DNA of 64,000 nucleotides from Bradyrhizobium yuanmingense (GTDB taxonomy: Bacteria; Pseudomonadota; Alphaproteobacteria; Rhizobiales; Xanthobacteraceae), in the NCBI RefSeq assembly GCF_900094575.1, contig NZ_FMAE01000002.1, forward strand, positions 806,001 to 870,000, in the 5' to 3' direction. Position numbers and translations under genes: made by a program. The notes beneath the pieces are model-generated. The model made no database searches and was not told the origin of the DNA. It saw only the letters and a program-made list of their open reading frames with translations. Position 1 is the stretch's first letter. Each line of letters begins with the position of its first letter. Below, piece after piece: positions 56,228-64,000 of this stretch.

Positions 56228-56815
56228 ATGGCCCTCTTTCGCCTGCCATCCAGTGGACCCGCCGCCCTGGCGCCGCGCGGCAACGGGCTGCTCCTGCGCG
56301 CGCCGCAGATGTCCGACTTCCTGCAATGGGCTCATTTGCGCGAGACCAGCCGCGACTATCTGACGCCTTGGGAGCCGATCTGGCCGTCCGACGATCTCAC
56401 CCGCTCCGGCTTCCGCCGCCGCCTGCGCCGCTATGCCGAGGACATTGCCGCGGACCGCTCCTATCCCTTTCTGATCTTCCGCGAGCTCGACGGCGCCCTG
56501 GTCGGCGGCATCACGCTCGCCAATGTCCGGCGCGGCATCGTGCAGGCCGGCACCATCGGCTATTGGGTCGGCCAGCCTTATGCCCATCGCGGCTACATGA
56601 CGGCCGCACTCCGGGTGCTGCTGCCGACGCTGTTCGGCGAGCTCAATCTGCACCGGGTCGAGGCCGCCTGCATCCCGACCAATGCGCCGTCGATCCGGGT
56701 GCTGGAGAAGTGCGGCTTCTCGCGCGAGGGCCTGGCGCGCCGCTATCTCTGCATCAACGGGGTCTGGCAGGATCACCTGCTGTTCGGCCTGCTGCACGAG
56801 GACTTCCGCGGCTGA
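56228..56815 (+). CDS. GNAT acetyltransferase of the RimJ/RimL type
   Basis: A 195-residue acetyltransferase. The core is IFRELDGALVGGITLANVRR, then IGYWVGQPYAHRGYMTAALR with the acetyl-CoA loop, and RVEAACIPTNAPSIRVLEKC typical of RimJ/RimL-like N-terminal protein acetyltransferases. It starts 36 bases after the peptidase gene and is probably part of the thrC transcript. The target, perhaps a ribosomal or other N-terminal Ser or Ala, is inferred. Confidence 0.9.
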   Translation: MALFRLPSSGPAALAPRGNGLLLRAPQMSDFLQWAHLRETSRDYLTPWEPIWPSDDLTRSGFRRRLRRYAEDIAADRSYPFLIFRELDGALVGGITLANVRRGIVQAGTIGYWVGQPYAHRGYMTAALRVLLPTLFGELNLHRVEAACIPTNAPSIRVLEKCGFSREGLARRYLCINGVWQDHLLFGLLHEDFRG

Positions 56816-56915
56816 GCAGCCTGATGGATGCAGCCAAATCCCTTTTTGCCGCCTTGGGTTCGCCGATATTGGCGATATAACCCGGCCGGAACATTGTCAT
56901 GGAGTACGGGTGTTG

Positions 56916-57566
56916 ATGGTGCAGGAGCTTCGGTCATCGCGGACGAGGTTGCGGCGGGGCGCAGCGGTCGTGCTGGCATTATCGGTCGGGCTCGCCTCCG
57001 TCTCGCCGGTGGCGGCACAGTCGTTGACCGACCGCTTCAAGAGCCTGTTCGGCGGCAAGTCCGACGAGCCGGCGGAGCCGAAGCCGGCGCCTGCGCCCGG
57101 GCAGCCGGCCGAAGACGACCTCGATTGCCCCCAGGTCACGGTGCGCGCGGGCGCCTCGACCTACGCGGTCGGCGCCAGCGGCAAGCCGGCGGTCGGCAAT
57201 GACATCCGCTTCCAGGCCTCGATCACCAAGATGGCGCGCGAATGCTTGCGCAGCAGTGCCGGCATCACGGCCCGGATCGGCATCCAGGGCCGTGTCATCG
57301 CCGGCCCCGCCGGGGCGCCTGCCTCCGTCGAGGTGCCGCTGCGCATCGCCGTCGTGCAGGGCGGCGTCGGCGAGAAGGTGATCGCCTCGAAGGCCTACCG
57401 GACCACGGTGGCGATGTCGGAAGGCGGCAGCGTGCCCTTCACCTTCGTCGCCGAGGATCTGGCCTATCCGGTGCCGGCGCCCGCGGTTGCCGATACCTAC
57501 ATCTTCTATGTCGGCTTCGACCCGCAGGCGCTCTCGCCGGAGCCGAGAGGGAAGAAGAAGAAGTAG
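56916..57566 (+). CDS. Secreted protein of unknown function
   Basis: A 216-residue exported protein. The N-terminus (RLRRGAAVVLALSVGLASVS ending PVAAQS) is a signal peptide. A Pro/Ala-rich linker (EPAEPKPAPAPGQPAEDD) precedes a compact, probably beta-rich domain with two Cys (DLDCPQVTVRAGASTYAV; MARECLRSSAGITARIG). The tail is very basic (PRGKKKK). Members of this type are common in Bradyrhizobium but I know no function. ATG 56916 is taken; GTG 56910 with better GGAG spacing is possible. Confidence 0.8.
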   Translation: MVQELRSSRTRLRRGAAVVLALSVGLASVSPVAAQSLTDRFKSLFGGKSDEPAEPKPAPAPGQPAEDDLDCPQVTVRAGASTYAVGASGKPAVGNDIRFQASITKMARECLRSSAGITARIGIQGRVIAGPAGAPASVEVPLRIAVVQGGVGEKVIASKAYRTTVAMSEGGSVPFTFVAEDLAYPVPAPAVADTYIFYVGFDPQALSPEPRGKKKK

Positions 57567-57590
57567 GGGAGATCTTGCGGCAATGTCAGC

Positions 57591-57712
57591 TGTCATTGCC
57601 CGCGAAGGCGGGCAATCCAGTATTCCAGAGGCCGCGGTGCTTGAACTGAGAAGCCTCGGCGTACTGGATCACCCGCCCCAGTGCGCAAGTGCGCACAAGG
57701 TGGGTAATGATA
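57591..57712. repeat. Palindromic intergenic repeat, family B, copy 2
   Basis: TGTCATTGCCCGCGAAGGCG and GCAATCCAGTA on the left arm, and GTACTGGATCACCCGCC plus GGTGGGTAATGATA on the right arm (with a few mismatches) form an inverted repeat. It matches the element at 28729-28832. It lies between the secreted-protein gene and the end of the ATP synthase operon. Confidence 0.75.
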
Positions 57713-57743
57713 CCGCACTTGTGGATGCTGTTACCCGACAGAC

Positions 57744-57775
57744 AAAAAAGCCGGCGCTCGTCGCGCCGGCTTTTT
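57744..57775. terminator. Bidirectional rho-independent terminator
   Basis: AAAAAAGCCGGCGC-TCGTC-GCGCCGGCTTTTT: an 8-bp GC stem with an A-run before and a T-run after, so it works for both directions. It ends the thrC-side transcript from the left and the atp F0 operon from the right. Confidence 0.93.
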
Positions 57776-57795
57776 GATTGGGTAAGGCAAATCCC

Positions 57796-58281
57796 TCAGT
57801 TCAGCTTCTGCCTGACTTCGTTGATGCCCTTGGCGAGCAGGTCGTCGGCGATCTGGCCCTTGACTGACTGCGACAGGATCGTGGAGGCAGCCTGCACGGC
57901 GGCTTCCGCGGCGGCTGCCCGGACGTCCGCGAGAGCCTGAGCCTCGGCGAGTGCGATCTTGCCCTCGGCGGTCTTGGTGCGGCGGGTGACGAAATCTTCC
58001 AATTTCGCCTTGGCCTCCGCTGCGATGCGCTCCGCTTCGGCGTTCGCGTTGGCGATGATGTCGGCGGCCTCGCGCTCGGCACCGGCAGTGCGCGCCTTGT
58101 AGTCGGCGAGCACCTTGGTGGCCTCCTGCTTGAGGCGCGCCGCCTCGTCCAGCTCGGCCTTGATACGAGCGGCGCGATGATCGAGCGCCGACATCGCCGT
58201 CTTGAACACCCCCACATAGGCGAAGATCACCATCAGGATCACGAAGGCGACGGCGACCCAAAACTCAGGTGTGAAGAACAT
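57796..58281 (-). CDS. atpF: ATP synthase F0 subunit b
   Basis: A 161-residue peripheral-stalk subunit. One N-terminal membrane helix ([20 protein letters not shown]) is followed by a long charged coiled coil ([20 protein letters not shown] to the C-terminus). Together with b' it links the a-subunit to F1. It is the last gene of the F0 operon, 5 bases after the b' gene; no F1 genes are adjacent, as is normal for this group. Confidence 0.95.
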   Translation of the reverse strand: MFFTPEFWVAVAFVILMVIFAYVGVFKTAMSALDHRAARIKAELDEAARLKQEATKVLADYKARTAGAEREAADIIANANAEAERIAAEAKAKLEDFVTRRTKTAEGKIALAEAQALADVRAAAAEAAVQAASTILSQSVKGQIADDLLAKGINEVRQKLN

Positions 58282-58286
58282 CGAGA

Positions 58287-58847
58287 CTAACCCTTCAAGG
58301 TCGCATCAACGGCGGCATTGACCGACGTTGCATCCGGAACGACGCCCGTGAGCTGCTGAACGATGGTGCCGGCTGCATCGGCCGCGATGCCGCGGACGTT
58401 GCTCATGGCGGTCGCGCGGGTCGAGGCAATGGTCTTCTCCGCCTCGGCGAGCTTGGCGGACAGTTGCTCTTCCAGCGCCTTGCGTTCGGCTTCCGCCTGC
58501 GCATTCGCCTTCTCGCGGGATTCGTTGCCGATCGCCTGTGCACGTGCGCGCGCCGACGCGAGCTCGCCTTCATAGGCCTTGAGCGCCGCCTCGGACTGGT
58601 CCTTCAGCTTCTGCGCTTCGGCGAGATCGCCCTCGATCTTGTTCTGACGCGCCTCGATCGCACCCCCGACACGCGGCAGCGCGAACCGGGAGACGATCAG
58701 ATACAGCGCGACGAAGGCGATCGCGAGCGACACCAGTTGCGAAGCAAAGGTGCTGCTCTCGAAAGGCGGAAAGCCACCGCCGTGGTGACCGCCGTCGGCC
58801 TCCGTGTGAGCGCCGGTACCTTTGGCGCCGCCATGACTTTCAGCCAT
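58287..58847 (-). CDS. atpG: ATP synthase F0 subunit b' (second b-type subunit)
   Basis: A 186-residue b-type subunit with an extra N-terminal Gly/His-rich stretch ([18 protein letters not shown]). One membrane helix ([20 protein letters not shown]) and a long coiled coil ([20 protein letters not shown]) follow. Photosynthetic and related alphaproteobacteria have heterodimeric b/b' stalks; this is the diverged partner. ATG 58847; it is followed 5 bases later by atpF. Confidence 0.93.
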   Translation of the reverse strand: MAESHGGAKGTGAHTEADGGHHGGGFPPFESSTFASQLVSLAIAFVALYLIVSRFALPRVGGAIEARQNKIEGDLAEAQKLKDQSEAALKAYEGELASARARAQAIGNESREKANAQAEAERKALEEQLSAKLAEAEKTIASTRATAMSNVRGIAADAAGTIVQQLTGVVPDATSVNAAVDATLKG

Positions 58848-58907
58848 GGAGTTCTCCTGTTGCTGTCAGACGCGCCGCCTCCCACCTGGAAGCGGCGCGA
58901 AACGCGT

Positions 58908-59138
58908 TCAGAGCGGGACGAACAGCAGCAGCAGAGCGATCAGCAGCGAGAAGATGCCGAGCGCTTCGGTCACGGCGAAGCCGAAGATCAGGTTGCCGAA
59001 CTGGCCCTGAGCAGCTGCCGGGTTGCGCATGGCTGCGGACAGATAATTGCCGAAGATGAAGGCCACGCCGATGCCGGCGCCGCCCATGCCGATGCACGCG
59101 ATGCCCGCGCCGAGAAACTTAGCTGCTTGCGGATCCAT
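58908..59138 (-). CDS. atpE: ATP synthase F0 subunit c
   Basis: A 76-residue two-helix proteolipid forming the rotor ring. The helices are [20 protein letters not shown] and [20 protein letters not shown] with the proton-carrying Glu58 in the second. The RNPAA loop between them faces F1. Glu rather than Asp at the ion site is normal in this group, and no sodium-binding residues stand out, so it is proton-driven. ATG 59138 has GGAG upstream. Confidence 0.97.
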   Translation of the reverse strand: MDPQAAKFLGAGIACIGMGGAGIGVAFIFGNYLSAAMRNPAAAQGQFGNLIFGFAVTEALGIFSLLIALLLLFVPL

Positions 59139-59190
59139 TTTTGACTCCTTGGAAGAAAGACAGGTGTGGGTGGAAAAGCACCCGGATCAC

Positions 59191-59940
59191 TCAGTGTCCA
59201 GGGTGAATGGCGTCGTTGAGGTAGATACAGGTCAAGATCGCAAACACATAGGCTTGCAGGAACGCGACCAGCAGTTCGAGCGCGGTGAGCGCGACGGCGA
59301 GCGCCAGCGGCATGACACCGCCGATCCAGCCGACCACGCCAAGAGACGCGCCGAGCATGGCAACGAAGCCGGCGAACACCTTCAGCGCGATGTGGCCCGC
59401 GAGCATGTTCGCGAACAGTCGAACGCTGTGCGAGACCGGCCGCAGGAAGAACGACAGCACCTCGATCGCCATGACCAGCGGCAGGATGTAGCCGGGAACG
59501 CCCGAGGGCACGAACACTTTCAGGAACTTCAGGCCGTTCTTGTAGAGGCCGTAGATCAGGACCGTGAAGAACACCAGCAGCGCCAGCGCCGCAGTGACGA
59601 TGAGATGGCTCGTCACGGTGAACGTGTACGGAACGATGCCTACGAGGTTCGAGACGCAGATGAACATGAACAGCGAGAAGATCAGCGGGAAGAACCGCAT
59701 GCCATCCGCTCCGGCAGTGCTGCGGATCATGCTGGCCACGAACTCATAGGAGAGCTCGGCCACCGACTGCAGACGCCCCGGAACCAGCTGCTTGCCGCTG
59801 GTGAGCAGAAGCAGCGCAATGATCCCCACCGCGACGAACATGTAGAGAGAGGCATTGGTGAAGGCGATCGTGTGATCGCCGATACGGCCGATTGTGAAGA
59901 GCGGTTCGACGTTGAACTGATGGATCGGGTCGATTTTCAT
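59191..59940 (-). CDS. atpB: ATP synthase F0 subunit a
   Basis: A 249-residue membrane subunit forming the proton half-channels. The essential Arg is in [20 protein letters not shown], and the later helices include [20 protein letters not shown]. It starts with [15 protein letters not shown] at ATG 59940; the frame is open to 60015 but the extra residues are non-homologous. The c-ring rotates against it. It lies 52 bases upstream of atpE and 98 downstream of atpI. Confidence 0.97.
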   Translation of the reverse strand: MKIDPIHQFNVEPLFTIGRIGDHTIAFTNASLYMFVAVGIIALLLLTSGKQLVPGRLQSVAELSYEFVASMIRSTAGADGMRFFPLIFSLFMFICVSNLVGIVPYTFTVTSHLIVTAALALLVFFTVLIYGLYKNGLKFLKVFVPSGVPGYILPLVMAIEVLSFFLRPVSHSVRLFANMLAGHIALKVFAGFVAMLGASLGVVGWIGGVMPLALAVALTALELLVAFLQAYVFAILTCIYLNDAIHPGH

Positions 59941-60038
59941 CCGCGCGGCATCTCTCGTCTGCTGGACAAGCCGACCAGTGAAGATTGGTCGGCCGGCTGT
60001 GCCGGCGAGCGGCACGACAGTTAACCCGGCTAGGCCAA

Positions 60039-60413
60039 TTACGAACCACCGCGCCTGTTCGGACCCGCGCCTGCCGTTCTCACCACATTCACCACGCCGG
60101 CGATGAAGCCCAGCAGCAGGAACGCGATGAATCCGAAAGGCGACGTCGACAGCAAGTGGTCGAACCCCCAGCCAATCCCCGCTCCGACAGCGACGCCGGC
60201 GACCAACTCCGAGGATAGTCGGAAACCAAGCGCCATCGCCGAGGCTCTGGCCGCTTTGTCTCCATCGTCACCTGCGGGTTGCTCGGTCTTGGCCCGGCGG
60301 TCGCGAAATTCGGACAACCGCTGATCAAGATTTCCGAGCCGATCGGAAAGCGCGGCTTCCTCGGGCGATCTATCGCGATCTCCATCATCGCCGTGTCCCG
60401 TGCCCTGTGTCAT
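60039..60413 (-). CDS. atpI: ATP synthase subunit I (AtpI)
   Basis: A 124-residue membrane protein. A hydrophilic N-terminus ([20 protein letters not shown]) is followed by two helices ([20 protein letters not shown] and [20 protein letters not shown]). AtpI helps assemble the c-ring or supply Mg2+ and heads the F0 operon. It is the first gene of this transcript; its promoter must lie in the 60414-60560 region. Confidence 0.93.
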   Translation of the reverse strand: MTQGTGHGDDGDRDRSPEEAALSDRLGNLDQRLSEFRDRRAKTEQPAGDDGDKAARASAMALGFRLSSELVAGVAVGAGIGWGFDHLLSTSPFGFIAFLLLGFIAGVVNVVRTAGAGPNRRGGS

Positions 60414-60564
60414 GCAACGAAGACCCGAAACGCTGCGGCTGAATGGAAATTGCGCCCGTCACCCTCAAAAGCCGCGCGGACCATACTGATGGCCTATAAT
60501 CAAGTCAAGCCAAGTCACGATTGCGTCGCTTCCGATTATGTATTTGATTTACTTGATGATATTG

Positions 60565-60703
60565 ACGCGCACGGCAGCGCTGCACACAGCGTGACGCCGC
60601 ACCGCAGCAGGTCTGCTTGCGAACGGCGGACGCAGCCGTGCTTTCGCCGCGCTCGCGGGATCAAAGAAGCCGCCGCGTTCGTTGATTTCGGGGGCGGCTT
60701 TTT
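60565..60703 (+). ncRNA. Candidate structured RNA upstream of the atp operon
   Basis: The stretch 60414-60769 between atpI and the next gene has no convincing protein. GCACGGCAGCG (60569-60579) and CGCAGCCGTGC (60631-60641) pair with one mismatch, enclosing 51 bases. A terminator (AAGCCGCC...GGGCGGCTTTTT, 60667-60703) follows on the plus strand. An unusually AT-rich patch precedes it (60530-60565), as expected for a promoter. The transcript ends are guesses. Confidence 0.3.
60667..60703 (+). terminator. Rho-independent terminator without an assigned upstream gene
   Basis: AAGCCGCC pairs with GGGCGGCTT across a 17-base loop, followed by TTT. No plus-strand protein gene ends nearby, since atpI is on the minus strand, so it belongs to an unannotated plus-strand transcript or acts against antisense transcription. 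Confidence 0.6.
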
Positions 60704-60769
60704 GGCGGCGGATTGCCGGCTGGGGGTGTAGAATTGCAACCGCAGCCGCAGCAGTGCCGGGCGGAGACA

Positions 60770-61288
60770 ATGATGAGACCTGCGACGTCATCCACGACAT
60801 CATGGCTCGCGGCGGCGGCCGCGGTGATGGTAGTCAGCGGCGGCCTCGCGGCCGCGCAATCTACGCCCGACGGCGAAAATGGCCGCTACAGCATGACGCC
60901 CATCCCCGAGGGCGTGCTGCGGCTCGACACGCGCACCGGCACGGTGTCGACCTGCACCAGGAACGGCGCCGGTTGGGCCTGCTACGCGGTGCCCGACGAG
61001 CGGACCGCACTCGACGCCGAGATCGGCAGGCTCCAGGCCGAGGTCGAGCGGCTGAAGGCACAGCTCGCGGCGGGGCCAACGGTATCGGGCAAGATCGACG
61101 AGGCGCTGCCGAAATCCGATCCACTCAGGAAGCCCGAGCCCAAGGTCGCCGAGGGCGAGCGCAAGATCGAGATCCCGCTGCCGAGCGAGCAGGACGTCGA
61201 CCGTGTGATGTCGTTCCTGGAAAAGGCCTGGCGGCGGCTGATCGACATGGCCAACCGCGTGCAGAAAGACGTGTCGGGGAAGATCTGA
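60770..61288 (+). CDS. Secreted coiled-coil protein of unknown function
   Basis: A 172-residue exported protein. The signal peptide (MMRPATSSTTSWLAAAAAVM, ending GGLAAAQS) precedes a domain with two Cys (RTGTVSTCTRNGAGWACYAV), then a coiled coil (EIGRLQAEVERLKAQLAAG) and a C-terminal amphipathic helix (VDRVMSFLEKAWRRLIDMAN). I know no function. ATG 60770 and 60773 are adjacent; a GGCGGAG site precedes both. It ends 13 bases before the YjbQ gene. Confidence 0.8.
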   Translation: MMRPATSSTTSWLAAAAAVMVVSGGLAAAQSTPDGENGRYSMTPIPEGVLRLDTRTGTVSTCTRNGAGWACYAVPDERTALDAEIGRLQAEVERLKAQLAAGPTVSGKIDEALPKSDPLRKPEPKVAEGERKIEIPLPSEQDVDRVMSFLEKAWRRLIDMANRVQKDVSGKI

Positions 61289-61301
61289 TGCGGGCCCCTC
61301 C

Positions 61302-61775
61302 ATGACATCTGCCAGATCCGTCACCCGCTCCGCACCATCGTCCGTACAGGCCACGACCGTCACATCGGCACTGCTCACCGTGCAGACGCCTGGCCGCGGC
61401 TTCACCGATCTGACCAGCGAGGCCGCGAGATTCATCGCCGAGGCGCACGCGGGTGAGGGCGCGTTGACGCTGTTCATCCGCCACACCTCGGCCTCGCTGA
61501 CGATCCAGGAGAACGCCGATCCCTCCGTGCTGGTCGATCTTACGACGGCGCTGTCACGGCTCGCGCCGGAGAACGCGGGGTGGACCCATGATACCGAGGG
61601 GCCGGACGACATGCCGGCCCATATCAAGACCATGCTGACGCAGACTTCGCTTCAGGTCCCGGTCCTGAGCGGCAAGCTCGCGCTCGGCACCTGGCAGGCG
61701 ATCTACCTGATCGAGCATCGCAGCCGCCCGCACCGCCGTGAGATCGTGCTGCAATTCATCGGCAGCGATCGATAA
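61302..61775 (+). CDS. yjbQ: YjbQ family protein (UPF0047)
   Basis: A 157-residue protein of the YjbQ/UPF0047 family. Signatures are FTDLTSEAARFIAEAHAGEG, LTLFIRHTSASLTIQENADP, and the metal-site region GWTHDTEGPDDMPAHIKTML with conserved His/Asp. E. coli YjbQ has weak thiamine-phosphate synthase activity, but the native role is uncertain. It begins at ATG 61302. It is probably co-transcribed with the preceding secreted-protein gene. Confidence 0.93.
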   Translation: MTSARSVTRSAPSSVQATTVTSALLTVQTPGRGFTDLTSEAARFIAEAHAGEGALTLFIRHTSASLTIQENADPSVLVDLTTALSRLAPENAGWTHDTEGPDDMPAHIKTMLTQTSLQVPVLSGKLALGTWQAIYLIEHRSRPHRREIVLQFIGSDR

Positions 61776-61788
61776 CCACACAAAGCAA

Positions 61789-61815
61789 AACCGGCCGCGG
61801 AGACCGCGGCCGGTT
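61789..61815 (-). terminator. Terminator of the MHS transporter gene
   Basis: AACCGGCCGCGG-AGA-CCGCGGCCGGTT is a 12-bp stem. On the minus strand it is followed by TTTTGCTTTG, so it ends transcription of the transporter gene; on the plus strand there is no T-run. Confidence 0.85.
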
Positions 61816-61838
61816 GGTGTCGTCGATTGCTGCTGCGA

Positions 61839-63503
61839 TCAGGTCGCCTTGATGTCGACGTCCTTGGTTTCCGGCAGGAACAGGAAGCCGATCACCACGG
61901 TAATCGAGGCGAAGATGATCGGGTACCACAGACCGGCATAGATGTCGCCTGTCGAGGCCACGATGGCGAAGGCGGTGGCAGGCAGGAGGCCGCCGAACCA
62001 GCCGTTGCCGATGTGGTAGGGCAGCGACATCGAGGTGTAGCGGATGCGGGTTGGGAACAATTCGACCAGCATCGCCGCGATCGGGCCGTACACCATGGTC
62101 ACGAACAGGACCAGGACGAACAGCAGGCCGATGATCGCCGCCGGCTGCGGACGGAAGACGTCGAACGGATGCGACATCTTCACGATGCCGGTGTCACCCG
62201 CCTTGGGATAGCCGGCCGCCTGCACCGCGGCGAGAACCGCCGGGTTGCTGTCCTTGGCGTTGGCGTAGGGCACGTCCTTGCCGTTGACCACGACCTTCAC
62301 GTCCGAGCCGGCCGGACCTGGCGTCGTCGTGTACCTGACCGACGATTGCGACAGGTAGGCGCGCGCGGTGTCGCAAGGCGCGGTGAAGACGCGGGTGCCG
62401 ACCGGGTTGAACAGATCGCCGCACTTGGCGGGATCGGCCACCACCTCGACCTTGACCGTCTCGATGGCCTTTTCCAGCGCCGGGTTGGCGTTGGAGGTGA
62501 TCATCTTGAAGATCGGGAAGAAGGTCAGCGCCGCGATCAGGCAGCCGCCGAGGATGATCGGCTTGCGGCCGATCTTGTCGGAGAGCATGCCGAACACGAT
62601 GAAGAAGCCGGTGCCGAGCAGCAGCGACCATGCAATCAGCAGGTTGGCGGTATAGCCGTCGACCTTCAGGATCGATTGCAGGAAGAACAGCGCGTAGAAC
62701 TGGCCGGTGTACCAGACCACGCCCTGGCCCATCACACCACCGAGCAGGGCGAGCAGCACGAGCTTGCCGTTCTGCCAGTTGCCGAAGGCCTCCGTCAGCG
62801 GCGCCTTCGAACCCTTCCCCTCTTCCTTCATCTTCTGGAAGATCGGCGATTCGTTCAGGCGAAGCCGGATCCAGACCGAGATGCCGAGCAGCAGCACCGA
62901 GACCAGGAACGGAATGCGCCAGCCCCACGCTGCGAAATCGGCCTCACCGAGCGCGGTGCGGGTGAACAGAATCACCAGCAGCGACAGGAACAGGCCGAGG
63001 GTTGCCGTGGTCTGGATGAAGGAGGTGTAGAAGCCGCGCTTGCCGTTCGGCGCATGCTCCGCGACGTAGGTCGCCGCACCGCCATATTCGCCGCCGAGCG
63101 CCAGACCCTGGGCGAGGCGCAGCACGATCAGGATGATCGGGGCCGCGATGCCGATGGTCGCCGCGTTGGGCAACAGGCCGACGATGAAGGTCGACAGACC
63201 CATGATCAGGATGGTGACGAGGAAGGTGTATTTGCGGCCGACGATGTCGCCGACACGGCCGAACACAATCGCGCCGAACGGACGCACCAGGAAGCCCGCG
63301 GCAAACGCCAGCAGCGCGAAGATATCGCGGGTTGCCGGCGGATAGGCCGAGAAGAACTGCGCGCCGATGATGCCGGCCAGCGAACCGTAGAGATAGAAGT
63401 CGTACCACTCGAAGACGGTACCGAGCGAGGAGGCGAGAATGACGAACCGTTCGTCCTTCGTCATCCCCTGCGCGCTCGATTGAGACACAGCCATTGTCGA
63501 CAT
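61839..63503 (-). CDS. MFS transporter of the metabolite:H+ symporter (MHS) type with internal insertion
   Basis: A 554-residue inner-membrane transporter. MHS signatures are present: GTVFEWYDFYLYGSLAG at helix 1, FGAIVFGRVGDIVGRKYTFL between helices 2 and 3, GLALGGEYGGAATYVAEHAP at helix 5, and the C-terminal FPTRIRYTSMSLPYHIGNGW. MHS proteins are normally about 430 residues. Here about 110 residues (roughly 340-450, e.g. PAKCGDLFNPVGTRVFTAPC) are inserted between two helices of the second half and contain two Cys, perhaps a periplasmic domain. Relatives take up dicarboxylates or other organic acids. It is divergent from a response regulator. Confidence 0.9.
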   Translation of the reverse strand: MSTMAVSQSSAQGMTKDERFVILASSLGTVFEWYDFYLYGSLAGIIGAQFFSAYPPATRDIFALLAFAAGFLVRPFGAIVFGRVGDIVGRKYTFLVTILIMGLSTFIVGLLPNAATIGIAAPIILIVLRLAQGLALGGEYGGAATYVAEHAPNGKRGFYTSFIQTTATLGLFLSLLVILFTRTALGEADFAAWGWRIPFLVSVLLLGISVWIRLRLNESPIFQKMKEEGKGSKAPLTEAFGNWQNGKLVLLALLGGVMGQGVVWYTGQFYALFFLQSILKVDGYTANLLIAWSLLLGTGFFIVFGMLSDKIGRKPIILGGCLIAALTFFPIFKMITSNANPALEKAIETVKVEVVADPAKCGDLFNPVGTRVFTAPCDTARAYLSQSSVRYTTTPGPAGSDVKVVVNGKDVPYANAKDSNPAVLAAVQAAGYPKAGDTGIVKMSHPFDVFRPQPAAIIGLLFVLVLFVTMVYGPIAAMLVELFPTRIRYTSMSLPYHIGNGWFGGLLPATAFAIVASTGDIYAGLWYPIIFASITVVIGFLFLPETKDVDIKAT

Positions 63504-63688
63504 GTTTGAGTCGCTCCCCGAAAATCGTTTCCTCTCGCCCCCAGAATGTCCGGACGTGCCGGATCAGCCCAGGTCTTGGCCACAAGGTAACATCGGCGTG
63601 AAACCCTCCCCAATACGACTTTCGGCCTTGCGCACTGGTGCTGCGGTATCCAGCGCCGGTGTGCAAATGCCAAGCCGGGGGGATTAAC

Positions 63689-63705
63689 CCCTTTGCAGCA
63701 AAGGG
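63689..63705. promoter_or_regulatory. Perfect 17-bp palindrome between divergent genes
   Basis: CCCTTTGC-A-GCAAAGGG lies in the 295-base region between the transporter start (63503) and the response-regulator start (63799). Its size and symmetry suggest a dimeric-regulator operator. No other site or gene is evident in this region, although a GGGGGGATTAACCC stretch overlaps its left side. Confidence 0.45.
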
Positions 63706-63798
63706 ATAATGTCCACTTGCATGCCACGGCCGCTCGGGGAAGAATTGACGCACCCGGGATCTGTTCGCCGATCCGCCGCGAACGACAGCTAGAGAACG

Positions 63799-64000
63799 AT
63801 GAACGCTCCTTCGACCCATCTCGTCATCGCCGACGATCATCCCCTGTTCCGCGATGCGCTGCGGCAGGCGGTGGCGGGCGTTCTCCCCTCGGCCCGGATC
63901 GACGAGGCCGGAACCTTCGAGGATTTGACCAAGCTCCTGGAGCAGACCTCCGAGGTCGATCTGGTCATGCTCGACCTCTCCATGCCCGGGATCTCCGGCT
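63799..64000 (+). CDS. Response regulator, NarL type, N-terminal part only
   Basis: The first 67 residues are in the window. They begin MNAPSTHLVIADDHPLFRDA, with the acidic pocket Asp pair in ADDHP and the phospho-acceptor Asp59 in VMLDLSMPGISG. This is the receiver domain of NarL/FixJ-type regulators; the helix-turn-helix would follow beyond the right edge. It is divergent from the transporter gene, which may be its target. Confidence 0.85.
   Translation, partial: MNAPSTHLVIADDHPLFRDALRQAVAGVLPSARIDEAGTFEDLTKLLEQTSEVDLVMLDLSMPGISG

Noticed and set aside
61827..63509. 560-codon plus-strand open frame over the MHS transporter
   Set aside because: Antisense of membrane helices gives charged, repetitive sequence; the minus strand has the family motifs.

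Overview
The window is 64 kb of GC-rich alphaproteobacterial chromosome. It most likely comes from a Bradyrhizobium-type Hyphomicrobiales. The evidence is the cytochrome aa3 operon order (ctaC-ctaD-ctaB-coxF-ctaG-ctaE-DUF983-surf1), an F0-only ATP synthase cluster (atpI-B-E-b'-b), a class I lysyl-tRNA synthetase, the plant-type glutamate-cysteine ligase, and several families of long palindromic intergenic repeats. It reads as core chromosome. I see no prophage, insertion sequence, CRISPR array, integrase or defence island.

Layout. 0-4 kb: a partial glyoxalase-fold gene, an AraC regulator, an Ogt homologue without its catalytic cysteine, tRNA-Gly(CCC), a small unknown gene, an XRE-cupin regulator, a GNAT enzyme and a DUF1003 membrane protein. 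4-13 kb: a LacI regulator followed by a pentose operon (xylB, xylA, single-domain ABC ATPase, permease, periplasmic binding protein, aldo-keto reductase, lactonase-like amidohydrolase). 13-25 kb: an orphan branched-chain amino-acid type binding protein, a TPR-methyltransferase, a ligase-associated exonuclease with its ATP-dependent DNA ligase, a DUF6460-like membrane protein, an MBL-fold hydrolase, a MATE transporter, pyrD with DUF952, an S24-fold regulator lacking its catalytic dyad, and lysK. 25-28.5 kb: a very large PodJ-like Sel1-repeat protein. 29-35 kb: a PadR regulator divergent from a fatty-acid beta-oxidation operon (NTF2-like protein, acyl-CoA dehydrogenase, thiolase, FadB).

35-43 kb: small unknown genes, a decayed glutathione S-transferase facing a MarR regulator across a strong palindrome, gshA, a PAN-domain secreted protein, the coupled tldD-lepB-nucleotidyltransferase unit, and an IalB-family protein. 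43-50 kb: the aa3 oxidase operon, with a FixK/FNR-like box upstream of ctaC. 50-57.6 kb: a SnoaL-like gene, a divergent NarL-type two-component pair, thrC with an M16 peptidase, a GNAT enzyme and a secreted unknown. 57.8-60.4 kb: the F0 genes on the minus strand. 60.4-64 kb: an unknown secreted protein, a YjbQ-family protein, an MHS-type transporter with an unusual internal insertion, and the start of a second NarL-type response regulator.

I found no large undescribed system. The most useful observations are smaller: two repair or regulatory proteins with missing catalytic residues (Ogt homologue, S24 regulator), a glutathione S-transferase pseudogene next to a still-intact MarR operator, two candidate structured RNAs ending in orphan terminators, strong hairpins flanking the sugar-binding-protein gene, and a FixK-like site ahead of the aa3 oxidase. 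All family assignments come from reading the translated sequence; no database search was possible.
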